The position numbers were made by a program, and so were the translations under genes. A DNA stretch of 64,000 nt from CAYYFX01 sp046330135. Lineage in GTDB: Bacteria > ARS69. Location of the stretch: contig JAXLTI010000004.1 of NCBI GenBank assembly GCA_046330135.1, positions 372,001-436,000 of the forward strand, written 5' to 3'. Numbering within the stretch: position 1 is the stretch's first letter; the number at the start of each line of letters is the position of its first letter. Under the pieces are notes generated by a model. It did no database searches. It was not told where the DNA came from and saw nothing but the letters and a program-made list of their open reading frames with translations. This document shows positions 53,001-61,483 of the stretch, piece by piece.

Positions 53001-53723
53001 CTACAGCAAGCCGCGGAAGTCCTCCACGATGACGGCGCTGGGCGCGATCGCCGGCGCGTCCTTCGGGTGGAGCGTCCTCATCATGACCGCGATCGCCTCG
53101 GGGATCTCGGTCACGAGCGCGTTCAGCACGCGCGGGTCGTTGTCGACCACGAGCACGATCGGTCCCTTCCGCCGCACGAACGGGACGACCTCGATCTTGT
53201 ACGAGACGTCGTTCATGTCGAAGACGGGCTTCATGAGGAGCTGCGTGCGCACCGTGCCCACCGGGAAGCCCGCCTCGTGAAGGGAGCGGCACGTTCCGAG
53301 GAACATCTCGGGCACGTGGCGTCCGGTGAGGTAATCCAGCTCGGCGCCCATCGCCCACCATCGCCGGGCGGCTTCCACGGAGCCCTCCAGAGGAACGTCG
53401 TGCGCGAGGTACGCGCTGCCGAAGAAGCGTCGGGCCCACTCCTCGCGCAGGGCGAGCAAGGTCGACTCGTCGACGATGCCGCGCTTGCGAAGGGTGTCGA
53501 TCGGGTTGTACTCGAAGGCCTCTTCGGCGATCGCGGACACCGTGGATGCCACCGCGCTCCCGTCGCCGAAGAGATCCCGGGCGGCGTCCAGGAGGACGCG
53601 CTTCGAGCGTGGCACGTTGTCGAAGAGGGTGCCGTCGAGATCCAGGATGATCTGCGGCACCCGTCCGGCGCGGACGGCTTCCGAGATTCGACTCTCGATC
53701 TCGCGCGCCAGGTCGGGGCTCAC
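53001..53723 (-). CDS. HAD-superfamily hydrolase
   Basis: 240 aa from GTG 53723. Motif I is ILDLDGTLFDN (nucleophile and acid Asp), motif II Thr is in DYLTGRHVPE, and motif IV is VVDNDPRV, followed by Asn-Ala. A Lys for motif III may be K180 (NDVSYKIEVV). The helical cap lies between motifs I and II. It is a phosphatase of unknown substrate, followed by the small zinc protein gene. Confidence 0.88.
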   Translation of the reverse strand: MSPDLAREIESRISEAVRAGRVPQIILDLDGTLFDNVPRSKRVLLDAARDLFGDGSAVASTVSAIAEEAFEYNPIDTLRKRGIVDESTLLALREEWARRFFGSAYLAHDVPLEGSVEAARRWWAMGAELDYLTGRHVPEMFLGTCRSLHEAGFPVGTVRTQLLMKPVFDMNDVSYKIEVVPFVRRKGPIVLVVDNDPRVLNALVTEIPEAIAVMMRTLHPKDAPAIAPSAVIVEDFRGLL

Positions 53724-53754
53724 GCCGCGCAGTGTAGCAGAGGCGCGCCGGCGC

Positions 53755-53760
53755 TATACT
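53755..53760 (+). promoter_or_regulatory. Possible -10 box before the methyltransferase gene
   Basis: TATACT, 5 of 6 consensus bases, in the short divergent gap 53724-53800. No good -35 hexamer is seen 16-18 nt upstream. Confidence 0.3.
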
Positions 53761-53800
53761 GACGCGCTCCCGTCCGACCCTCCGGAGAGCGACCAGCGCC

Positions 53801-54616
53801 GTGGCCGAATCCAAAGACGATCTCTTCTCCCGCTCCGAGTACCGGCGCGTCATCGATTGGACCCAGCGATTCCGCCGCGAAGGGCCGTTCTTCGACGCGA
53901 TCTTCGCGGGCGCTCCCTCGCGCACGCTGCTCGACGTGGGGTGCGGGACCGGCGAGCACGTCCGTCACTTCGCGGAGCGCGGCTGGAGCGCCGTGGGCAT
54001 CGACCTCTCCGAGTCGATGACGGAGCAGGCCGTCGATCACGCCGGCGAGACCGCCGCCGGCGGGCGCGCCCGCTTCGAGCGGCGGGGAGCGGCCGAAGCG
54101 GCGTCGCTGCCGGAAGCGCCGTTCGGCGCGGCGCTCTGCGTGGGCAACACGCTCGCCTTCGTGGAGAGCGCCGACGATCTTCGACGCTTCTTCGCCGGCG
54201 TGGCCGGAGCGCTGGCGCCGGGCGGGATCTTCCTCCTCCAGATGCTGAACTACGAGCGCATCGAAGGCGTGCCGGTGCGCGCCCTCCCGGTGAACGTGCG
54301 CCCGCTGCCGCCCGAAGAGGGCGACGGCGAGCTCGTCTTCGTGCGCGTCCTCATCCCGCGCGGCGACGGCACGGTGGACTTCTACCCGATCACGATGACG
54401 CTCCGTCCGGGCCACGAGCCGCTCGTGGAGCTGCGCAACGCGCGCGCGGCTGTGCACCACGCCTGGAAACGCCCGCAGATCGAGACCGCGCTCGCGGCCG
54501 TGGGCTTCGGAGAAATCCTCACGCTGGGCGGAATGTCGGAGACCCCCTACCGGCCCCTAGACTCCCCCGACCTGGTGATCCGGGCCCGCCGAGAGGAGAG
54601 AGGCGCGGAAGAGTAG
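53801..54616 (+). CDS. Class I SAM-dependent methyltransferase
   Basis: 271 aa from GTG 53801. The SAM-binding motif LLDVGCGTGEHVRHFAERG is at about 43-61, followed by the acidic strand AVGIDLSESM. A later strand is GGIFLLQMLNYERI. The C-terminal half is beta-rich (VFVRVLIPRGDGTVDFYPITMTL), as in small-molecule methyltransferases. Its last codons lie inside the long palindrome at 54607-54749. Substrate unknown. Confidence 0.88.
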   Translation: MAESKDDLFSRSEYRRVIDWTQRFRREGPFFDAIFAGAPSRTLLDVGCGTGEHVRHFAERGWSAVGIDLSESMTEQAVDHAGETAAGGRARFERRGAAEAASLPEAPFGAALCVGNTLAFVESADDLRRFFAGVAGALAPGGIFLLQMLNYERIEGVPVRALPVNVRPLPPEEGDGELVFVRVLIPRGDGTVDFYPITMTLRPGHEPLVELRNARAAVHHAWKRPQIETALAAVGFGEILTLGGMSETPYRPLDSPDLVIRARREERGAEE

Positions 54617-54749
54617 GCGGGGCAGGTGGCCGGAAGACCTTCCCACGGGCATTGGAGCACGCATGCGATCGCGACGCGAAGCGTCGCCCGCATACGCGCG
54701 CACAGGCCCGTGGGAAGGTCTTCCGGCCGCCTGCCCCGCCTACTCTTCC
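54607..54749. repeat. Long palindrome between convergent genes (44-bp arms, 43/44 matching)
   Basis: Arm 54607-54650 is the reverse complement of 54706-54749 with one mismatch, and the spacer is 55 nt. The spacer itself holds GCGACGC-GAA-GCGTCGC, so nearly the whole 143 nt can fold into one hairpin. Both arms contain the stop codon of their gene: TAG of the methyltransferase at 54614-54616 and TAG of the HNH gene at 54740-54742. It would work as a two-way terminator but is far longer than needed, which suggests a palindromic repeat element. Confidence 0.8.
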
Positions 54750-55345
54750 AAGTCTACATTCCAGTAGGCGTGCCCGATCACCTTCTCCCACGATGCGCGC
54801 CGCGGCACGTTCGTGAAGAGGTGCTTCGGAGTCCAGCGCGGCCGCTCGGGCCGGCGGAGCAGCTTCATGCCGGCCTCCTCGGGCGTGCGATGCGCCTTCT
54901 TGCGGTTGCACGAGATGCAGGCCAGCACGCAATTCGCCCACGAGGACACCCCGCCGTTCACGCGCGGGATGACGTGATCGATGGTGAGCTCCCGCGGCTC
55001 GAGGTGCCGGCTGCAGTACTGGCAGCGGTTCCGATCGCGCGCGTAGAGGTTCTTGCGGTTGAAGGGAACCGAACGTCGCGGAACCTGCGAGTAGTGCTCG
55101 AGGACGACGACTTCGGGCACGCGCAGGCGCAGGTTCACCGAGCGCACGACCATCTGGTCGTCGGTCGCTCGCAGGTCGGCCCAGGTCTGGAAGCGGTGGA
55201 GCGACCCGTCCGCGGGGTCGACCGCACGCGCGACCTGCTGATAGAGGAGGACCAGGGCATGGCGCGCGGTGGTGAGATGAATCGGAACGAAGTTCTGGTT
55301 CAGGACCAGCGCGGGCTGCTCGAGGACGTGTGTGCCACTGTTCAT
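54740..55345 (-). CDS. HNH endonuclease
   Basis: 201 aa. The HNH core is RDRNRCQYCSRHLEPRELTIDHVIPRVNGGVSSWANCVLACISCNRKKAHRTPEEAGM. The paired CxxC motifs (CQYC, CISC) bind zinc, and the His in IDHV with the Asn of WANC are catalytic. The N-terminus (LVLNQNFVPIHLTTARHALVLLYQQVARAV) is shared by the common stand-alone bacterial HNH family. Function may be in phage defence or DNA processing but is not established. The C-terminal codons are in the palindrome. Confidence 0.92.
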   Translation of the reverse strand: MNSGTHVLEQPALVLNQNFVPIHLTTARHALVLLYQQVARAVDPADGSLHRFQTWADLRATDDQMVVRSVNLRLRVPEVVVLEHYSQVPRRSVPFNRKNLYARDRNRCQYCSRHLEPRELTIDHVIPRVNGGVSSWANCVLACISCNRKKAHRTPEEAGMKLLRRPERPRWTPKHLFTNVPRRASWEKVIGHAYWNVDLEE

Positions 55346-55450
55346 ACGGTCACATGGCCTGGTCGATGCCCGGCATCGTCGCTTGCGACAAGGTTGTATG
55401 CGGACATGTCGGCGTCAGTTTAGCACACGCGGCAGGCGACGTCGCTCCGT

Positions 55451-57763
55451 CTATCGAAGGGCGGCGGCCTTCGGCGGCCCGGCGCCCGCGCCGGTCGGCG
55501 GCGGCGGCTTCAGCTCCTCGGGGCGGATCTTGCCCGCGCGGAGCGCGTCCACGATCCGGAGCCCCGCTCGCGCGTCGTCCGCCGTCTGCCGGTCCGGTCC
55601 GGTCTGGAGCGCGCGCTGGAAGCTCCACGTGGCGAGGTCGTACTCGCCGTGATACGCGGCGAGGCTGCCCAGCAGGAAGAGGTGCAAGGGGTTCGTGTCC
55701 CAGAGCCGCACCGCCTCCTTCGCGTAGCGGTAGGCTTCGTCCCAGTCCCCCGAGACGCGGTAGATCTCGGCGAGGCCCGCCCACGGCAGGTTGTCGTCCG
55801 GATCGACCTGGCGCATCGCCTCGAAGAGACGTCGGGCCTCCTCGACGTTGCGGGTGCGCATGTCGTGGTCGGCGAGCCGGCCGCAGGCGACCTCCGCGTA
55901 CGGGTCCTCCCCGACGATCTCCCTCAACAACGGCACGGAGGCGGTCGTGTCGCCGACGTCGTACAGCGTGACCGCCCACCATTCTCTCGGCCACCGGAAC
56001 TCCCGAGGTGAGATCTCCATGCAGTGGTGGAACATCTCGGCGGCGCGCCGATCGTCGCGCACTTTTCCCTTCATCAAGTGCGCTTCGGAGTAGGCGTCGA
56101 TCCACTCGACGCCTTTCGACTCCACGAACGCCGGGTCGAACGGAGCCGCGTCCGGTCTCAGGCGGAAGCAGCTCTGGATGCTCTGCCGGTACGGCTTGGC
56201 GCGGTAGTAGTACTGGTAGTAGCTCCGGTGGAACCACGCATAGAAGAACAGCGCTTTCTCCGCGGCGGAGCTCGGCCGGATGCCGGTGGAGAAGAGGATC
56301 GCGTCCGGCCGCCGACGCAGCACGCTCTCCGCGTTGTACTGGATCTCGCGCCACGTGTCCGTGATCCCGGGAATCATCTTGGGATGGTGAGCGACCTCGT
56401 GGTCGGTGAGGCCGAGCATGTCGATGACGCGCAGGTCCGAGTAGTACGAAATCGCCCCGATGGTCGTGATCGCGATCGTGGATCCGGGCGCGAAGTTCTC
56501 CTTCAGCCATTCGCCGCTCTGTCGCATGTTCTCGACGAACCCGGTCTCCTGCGTGCGACGCTCCAGCGTGGCCTTGCGGTTGACGACCACGCCGGCGCCC
56601 ACCAGCACGGCCACGACGAGGAGCGTGGCGCCGGCGGTCGCCGCCGGTCGCGGCCGCGACGCCGTGGACGGCACGAGCAGGCGCTCGCCGATCCAGGACG
56701 CGCCGCGCGCGAGGAGCACGGCGCCCACCGGCAGGAAGTGCAGCCAGAACCGGTGCAGGTAGAGGACGTCGCCGCCGACGAGCACGACGTACGCGGCCCA
56801 ACCGAGCCACACCGCCAGCAGCCTCGCCTCGACGCTGCGCCGGCCGCCCCACGCCGCCGAGAACCCGGCGACCACCGGCGCCGCGCCGTAGATGGCGTAG
56901 GAGCGGATGAAGTCGATCGCGTACGTGACGCCCCGGCGGAGATACGCGGCGGTGGTTCCGGTCTTCGCGTAGAACGGGTTCGGCAGCAGGTCGCCGAAGT
57001 ACCAGAGCTTCCACGCCGCGTACGGAACGAGCGGTCCGCCGAAGAGCGCTGCGTCCCGCAGGAGACCGGCGCGTCCGCGCTCGTGCGCGCACGGACCGCC
57101 GCGCCAGGTGTCCAGCGCGCGCACCGCGAAGAAGAGCGCGAACACGTACGCGCCCTCGGGTCGGGTGAGGGCCGCGAGCGCGAGGATGAGCGGCGCGGCT
57201 CGTCGACCGCCCGCGCCCACGGCGGGCGCCAGGCCGCGCTCGAGCCCCGAGATCACCAGGAACGCGAAGAGCGCAGTCTCGAGGCCGCCCGTGCTCCAGA
57301 GCGCGAAGGCGAGGTTGAGGCCCGTGAAGGCCGCCGCTCCCACCGACGCGGCGCCCCAACGCCCCTCGAGCGCGCGGGCGAAGCGCGCCGCGACCAGCAC
57401 GCAGCCTGCGCCGAACAGCATCCCGAGCCACTGCCCCGCCGGGACGGGCGGCGCCCCGAGCTTCATCGCCAGCGCGAGAAGCAGCGTCCACGCGAAGTTC
57501 GTGTATCCCTCGACGCGCTCGCCGGGATTGAAGACGAGCCCCTGGCCCTCGACCAGATGGCGCGCGTAGCGGAGCGAGATGTAGGCGTCGTCCTGCGTGA
57601 AGCGGATCGAGAACGCGATCACGACGTACGCGACGGCGATCGCGATCACCGCGATCAACCCCGGAGACGGGCGACGCGCGCCCGGCGCGGCGCTCCCGTG
57701 GGTCGCCGCCGGCGCGCCGCTCGCCGCCTTCTTCGCCTTACGCTTCGCCACGACTGCTCCCAT
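55451..57763 (-). CDS. GT-C glycosyltransferase with C-terminal TPRs
   Basis: 770 aa from ATG 57763; GTG 57751 with GGGAG upstream is an alternative. The N-terminal basic linker is followed by about ten membrane helices. The first outer loop, RFTQDDAYISLRYARHLVEG, has the DD pair of arabinofuranosyl/mannosyl GT-C enzymes. PGERVEGYTNFAWTLLLA follows. The extracytoplasmic domain runs from about 400, and TPR-like repeats occupy about 570-750 (RLFEAMRQVDPDDNLPWAGLAEIYRVSGDWDEAYRYAKEAVRL). It is 6 nt after the GNAT-TrmJ gene, probably in one transcript. Confidence 0.85.
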   Translation of the reverse strand: MGAVVAKRKAKKAASGAPAATHGSAAPGARRPSPGLIAVIAIAVAYVVIAFSIRFTQDDAYISLRYARHLVEGQGLVFNPGERVEGYTNFAWTLLLALAMKLGAPPVPAGQWLGMLFGAGCVLVAARFARALEGRWGAASVGAAAFTGLNLAFALWSTGGLETALFAFLVISGLERGLAPAVGAGGRRAAPLILALAALTRPEGAYVFALFFAVRALDTWRGGPCAHERGRAGLLRDAALFGGPLVPYAAWKLWYFGDLLPNPFYAKTGTTAAYLRRGVTYAIDFIRSYAIYGAAPVVAGFSAAWGGRRSVEARLLAVWLGWAAYVVLVGGDVLYLHRFWLHFLPVGAVLLARGASWIGERLLVPSTASRPRPAATAGATLLVVAVLVGAGVVVNRKATLERRTQETGFVENMRQSGEWLKENFAPGSTIAITTIGAISYYSDLRVIDMLGLTDHEVAHHPKMIPGITDTWREIQYNAESVLRRRPDAILFSTGIRPSSAAEKALFFYAWFHRSYYQYYYRAKPYRQSIQSCFRLRPDAAPFDPAFVESKGVEWIDAYSEAHLMKGKVRDDRRAAEMFHHCMEISPREFRWPREWWAVTLYDVGDTTASVPLLREIVGEDPYAEVACGRLADHDMRTRNVEEARRLFEAMRQVDPDDNLPWAGLAEIYRVSGDWDEAYRYAKEAVRLWDTNPLHLFLLGSLAAYHGEYDLATWSFQRALQTGPDRQTADDARAGLRIVDALRAGKIRPEELKPPPPTGAGAGPPKAAALR

Positions 57764-57769
57764 CCCGGC

Positions 57770-59020
57770 TCACGGCCGCTCGCGGCCGCCGAGCATACCA
57801 GGACCACCCCTTCGCGCCTCCCCGGCCACGCGCCCCTTCCATTTTGCCAGCTGGGCGAAGAGGTGGCGGAGGAAGACGCGATCCGCTTCCGTGGGGCGCG
57901 AGCGCGCGAGGAAGTCGCGGATCGATCCGCGGAAGCGGAGGGTGTCCGGGAGAGGTCGGAGACCGATCTCCTCGAGCGACGTGGCCACGAGATCCACCAC
58001 TCCTTCCAGCTCCGACGTGGTCAGGGCGCGCTTCGCGCGCTCCACCGCCGCGGGACGTCCGATGGGCGAAGGCAGCTCGAGCCCCCGGGCCTTCGCGATC
58101 TCCCAGGCGACGATCGTGGCGGCGGCCGGCAAGCTGAGCGTGGCGCCGGTGGCGGGCGCCCGCGGGATGGAGATGACCGAGTCGCAGCGGGCGATCTCCT
58201 CGTTCGAGAGCCCGTCGTCCTCGGGGCCGAAGACGACCGCGAGCCTGCGCTCCGGCGACGCTTCCCGGAAGTCCTCCGCGGCCGCCCCCGGCTCGCGCAG
58301 CGGGCGATTCGAGTGGCGCCGGCGGGCGGTCGTGGCGATGGAGCGGAAGCAGTCGGCCACGGCGGCCTCGAGCGAATCGAAGACGCGCACGCGATCCAGC
58401 GCCTCCTCCGCGCCGTGAGCGAACCAGCGGGCCTCCGGGCTCGCGACGTCCAGGACGGGGCGCACGAGCCGCACTTCCGGAAAGGCGAAGGTCATGGCGG
58501 CCCGGCACACCATGCCGAGGTTGCCGGCGAACTGCGTGCGCACGAGCACGAAGACCACCGGCGACGCGAGGGAGAGCGCCAACACCTTCGCGGATTCCGG
58601 GCAGTGCACCGAGAACTCCCACGTGGCGCGGATCTCCGCGGGGACGTCGTCCCGCGCGATCTCCCGGAAGCCGAAGCGCGGGAACCAGGAAGCGGCCGTG
58701 GTCGTGAGGAGGTGAACCGTCTCGAGCCCCAGCGAGCGCGCCTGGCGGATGCGCTCGAGGACGAGCGCCTCGCCGACCCCGCGCCCTCGCAGGTCTTCGC
58801 GCACCGCCACCGAGCGGAGAAGACCGCGCCGACCGTGGACCTCGATCGCCGCGCAGGCGAGGAGAGCGTCGGGCGCCTCCATGACGACGAAGCCGCCCCC
58901 CCGTCCGTCGAGCAGAGCCGGGACGCCCTCGAAGGGCAGCTCCGCCGAGCGGAGCAAGGCCTCGATCGCCGGCGCATCCGCCGGCGTTCCCGGCCGCATC
59001 CTGCGTCCCGGCGCGTTCAC
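57770..59020 (-). CDS. GNAT acetyltransferase fused to a TrmJ-like SPOUT methyltransferase
   Basis: 416 aa. Residues 1-140 are a GNAT domain (MRPGTPADAPAIEALLRSAELPFEG, LLRSVAVREDLRGRGVGEALVLERI, FPRFGFREIARDDVP), similar to ArsN2/ArgA-like acetyltransferases. Residues about 155-400 are a SpoU/TrmH-type domain of the TrmJ branch (VVFVLVRTQFAGNLGMVCRAAMTF, EARWFAHGAEEAL, LAVVFGPEDDGLSNEEIARCD, SISIP-type strand, SLPAAATIVAWEI). TrmJ methylates the ribose at tRNA position 32. Both domains look complete and in one frame. I know of no standard family with this fusion. Confidence 0.85.
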   Translation of the reverse strand: MNAPGRRMRPGTPADAPAIEALLRSAELPFEGVPALLDGRGGGFVVMEAPDALLACAAIEVHGRRGLLRSVAVREDLRGRGVGEALVLERIRQARSLGLETVHLLTTTAASWFPRFGFREIARDDVPAEIRATWEFSVHCPESAKVLALSLASPVVFVLVRTQFAGNLGMVCRAAMTFAFPEVRLVRPVLDVASPEARWFAHGAEEALDRVRVFDSLEAAVADCFRSIATTARRRHSNRPLREPGAAAEDFREASPERRLAVVFGPEDDGLSNEEIARCDSVISIPRAPATGATLSLPAAATIVAWEIAKARGLELPSPIGRPAAVERAKRALTTSELEGVVDLVATSLEEIGLRPLPDTLRFRGSIRDFLARSRPTEADRVFLRHLFAQLAKWKGRVAGEARRGGPGMLGGRERP

Positions 59021-59131
59021 GGCGCGAATCCTGTCGGGGGCGGTTCTCGGGAGCCCATGGGCGTGGACCTTACCCCGAGCGCCGCCGGGGCGGCGACGTC
59101 GATGCGCGGGGGACGGATCAGCGGGGGAACA

Positions 59132-60217
59132 CTACCGCCGCCAGAGGGATTTCAAAGGACCCCAACCGAGCGTGGCGATGGAGGGCGGCGCCGAGACGAC
59201 CGTGCAGCCCACGCCGAACGCCCCGCGCTGCGGGCAGCCGCCGCCCGGGAGGCACGGGGACGCATCCGAGAGCGTCCAGACGTGGCCGGACGCGTCGCAG
59301 AATCGCGGATCGACGAACAGGTTCGTTCCCAGGTCGACCCCGCCGAGGAGGTCGCCGCCCGCGTTGCCGAAGAAGTCGTTGCAGCCGAGGACCGCCGCCA
59401 CGCCCGACCCGACGGTCATCGCCGCCCCCGAGGTCGACCGCGCCACGATGGAGGCCGTGATCGAAGGCGTCGCGAGAAGGCTGACGTGGAGGGCGCCGCT
59501 TCCCGCGCTGGAGGTCGCGTTCGCGACGATGGTCGAGGATTCGAGCGATCCGCCCGTGAGGAAGTCCCACCACGCCGCGCCGCCCTCGTTGGCGTGGTTC
59601 GAGTCCACGAGGCAGCCGGTGATCGTGGGCGTGGCACCGTTCAGGATGGCGAGCGCGCCGCCCGCGGTGGCGGAATTCCCGAGGAGCGTGCACGCGCTGA
59701 TCGTCGGCGACGCGAGTCCCGTGACCGCGAGCCCGCCGCCGGACTGCGCCGCGACGTTGGTCTCGAAGCGGCAGCCTGAGACCGTGAACTGCCCACCGTC
59801 CGCGCCGAGCCCGCCCCCGTTCGTGGCGACGTTGTCGGCGAAGCGACAGCCCGTGAAGGCGACGTCGGCGTGCGAGAGGAACGCGCCGCCGCCGAAGGTG
59901 CCGCCGGACCCGTTGCGCAGCACGAGCTGCTCCACCTTCGTGCCGGGTCCGCACGCGACGGCGGTCAAGACCGGCCCGGCCGAGCCGCCGTCCAGGATGG
60001 GCGGATCGAGCGCGCTCTCGCCGCGGAGGACCACGCCGTCGACCAACGCGACCCGTTCGGGGTACGTTCCGGCGCGCACGAGGATCGTGTCCCCGGCGGC
60101 CGCGACGGTCAGCGCCGCGCCGATGGTGGGGAATCCGTCCGGAACGACGAGCAAGGCCGCCGCCGCCGACTGCGCGGCGAGAGCCAGCAAGGCGAGGGGG
60201 AGCAGGAGGCAGCGCAT
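59132..60217 (-). CDS. Secreted right-handed beta-helix protein
   Basis: 361 aa from ATG 60217; the frame extends to 61216 but that part is shadow. The signal peptide at 1-20 ends AAAA. The lead-in VVPDGFPTIGAALTVAAAGDTILVRAGTYPERV and coils such as FTGCRFADN, VSGCRFETN, ISACTLLGN and ITGCLVDSN are typical. It is a paralogue of the protein at 6014-7372. Both share the closing DPRFCD/DPWFCD, SPCLPG, a CTVVS/CGVVS motif and a C-terminal W-G-x-x-K-x-x-W/F-R. No enzyme site is seen. Confidence 0.85.
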   Translation of the reverse strand: MRCLLLPLALLALAAQSAAAALLVVPDGFPTIGAALTVAAAGDTILVRAGTYPERVALVDGVVLRGESALDPPILDGGSAGPVLTAVACGPGTKVEQLVLRNGSGGTFGGGAFLSHADVAFTGCRFADNVATNGGGLGADGGQFTVSGCRFETNVAAQSGGGLAVTGLASPTISACTLLGNSATAGGALAILNGATPTITGCLVDSNHANEGGAAWWDFLTGGSLESSTIVANATSSAGSGALHVSLLATPSITASIVARSTSGAAMTVGSGVAAVLGCNDFFGNAGGDLLGGVDLGTNLFVDPRFCDASGHVWTLSDASPCLPGGGCPQRGAFGVGCTVVSAPPSIATLGWGPLKSLWRR

Positions 60218-60268
60218 GATGTCGTCGTCGGCGTCGATTCTCGCAGGTCGCACACGAATGGCGCAAGC

Positions 60269-61483
60269 GTGACCGCGACCGTCGCCGCGTGGTACCTCAC
60301 GATCGTGGCGGGATCCGTCGCGCTCGGGTGGCTCGCCCGCCGACTGCGATTGCCCGCCGCCCCCTTCGCCATCGCGGCCGGACTCGCGCTCGGGCGGACC
60401 GGCTTCCGCGTCGTGGATCCGGAGCGCCTCCCGGATCTCCTCCCTGCGCTCCTCGTCCACGTCGCGCTTCTGCTCGGGGCGCTCGGGGTCGCTCTCGGAC
60501 GAGGATTCCTGCGCCTTCCCCTTCCGGAGATCCTGCGGAGAAGCCTGCGCCCCCTCGCCCTCGCCGCGTTCGCCCTGCTCGCCGGGGATGCGCTGCTTCC
60601 CTTCCTCGTACCCGACCTCGAGCCGCAGCGGTCGTTCCTGCGCTTCCTCTTTCCGCTCGCTTTCACGTTCGCGGCGTTCCCCCTGCTCGCCGTGCGCGAC
60701 CTGCGCGGGCCGCCGGGCCGGGACGCGGGCGCGACGTTCCTCGTGGCCGCGGGGCTCGTGGGAGCGTCGTTCTGCTTCGCTCCGATGCTCCTGTGGCGAC
60801 CCCATCTGGATGCGAAGACCCTCTGGAAGGAGCCGATCCTCGTCCTCGGCGAGTCGGGCGCCTTCGGCGTGGCCATGGGCGTCCTCTACCTGCTGGTGAC
60901 GAGGCGCATCCTGCGCCGCGGCCGAAGGTCGGCGGCGACGGGGGACGCGCCCTGGAGCTTCGGTTGGGTCGAGATCTTGTTCGGCAGCCTCTTCTTCGCG
61001 GTGCTGATGGAGCTCTCGCTGCGTTATGTTCTGTGGCCGCCCTTCACGGCGCTCGGCTTCGGTGCGGTGCTGGGACGGGCGGGAGTGCCGCGCTTGCCGG
61101 TGCCCGGGTCGGACCGGTCCTTCGCCTACTCCGAGCTCCCGTTCCTCGCGCTCATGGGGCTCGCGTTCGCGCCGGATCTCTGGGTGCAGTCGTTGATCGG
61201 ACCCTCGCTGCTGCACGCCGCGTATCTCGGGGCGATCCTCCTCGTGGTGCGCGCGCGGACGAGGGAAGGGCGGGCCTTGACGACGGGTCCGGGTCTCCTC
61301 TTCCTCGGCCTCGCGCTCACCGCGCGGCTCGATCGGCGGATGGGGCCGCTGATGCGCGCGACGTTGGACTTCGCGCTGCCGGCGTGGGTGCTCTTGCGCC
61401 TCGCGTGGGTGATCGGCGCGAACCGATCGAAGCTGCGAGCGTGGGGATGGAAGCTGCGTCCCCCTCGCAAGGCGGGTGCGTGA
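60269..61483 (+). CDS. Multispan membrane protein, cation/proton-exchanger-like
   Basis: 404 aa from GTG 60269 (in frame back to 59870, but that part is antisense to the beta-helix gene). About eleven membrane helices. The start TIVAGSVALGWLARRLRLPAAPFAIAAGLALGRTGF resembles the first helix pair of CPA-type Na+/H+ exchangers (LARRLGLP-x-x-xG-x-x-xG). I do not see a clear Asp pair in the middle helices, so transport by this mechanism is doubtful. The stop overlaps the mgtE start (TGATG), suggesting coupled expression. Confidence 0.55.
   Translation: MTATVAAWYLTIVAGSVALGWLARRLRLPAAPFAIAAGLALGRTGFRVVDPERLPDLLPALLVHVALLLGALGVALGRGFLRLPLPEILRRSLRPLALAAFALLAGDALLPFLVPDLEPQRSFLRFLFPLAFTFAAFPLLAVRDLRGPPGRDAGATFLVAAGLVGASFCFAPMLLWRPHLDAKTLWKEPILVLGESGAFGVAMGVLYLLVTRRILRRGRRSAATGDAPWSFGWVEILFGSLFFAVLMELSLRYVLWPPFTALGFGAVLGRAGVPRLPVPGSDRSFAYSELPFLALMGLAFAPDLWVQSLIGPSLLHAAYLGAILLVVRARTREGRALTTGPGLLFLGLALTARLDRRMGPLMRATLDFALPAWVLLRLAWVIGANRSKLRAWGWKLRPPRKAGA

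Noticed and set aside
54607..54749. CRISPR or phage att site
   Set aside because: It is a single inverted pair with no repeated spacer units. No CRISPR array is seen anywhere in the window.
56024..59779. 1251-codon plus-strand frame
   Set aside because: It is antisense to the glycosyltransferase and GNAT-TrmJ genes, has shadow-like Arg/Glu/His composition and no recognisable domain.
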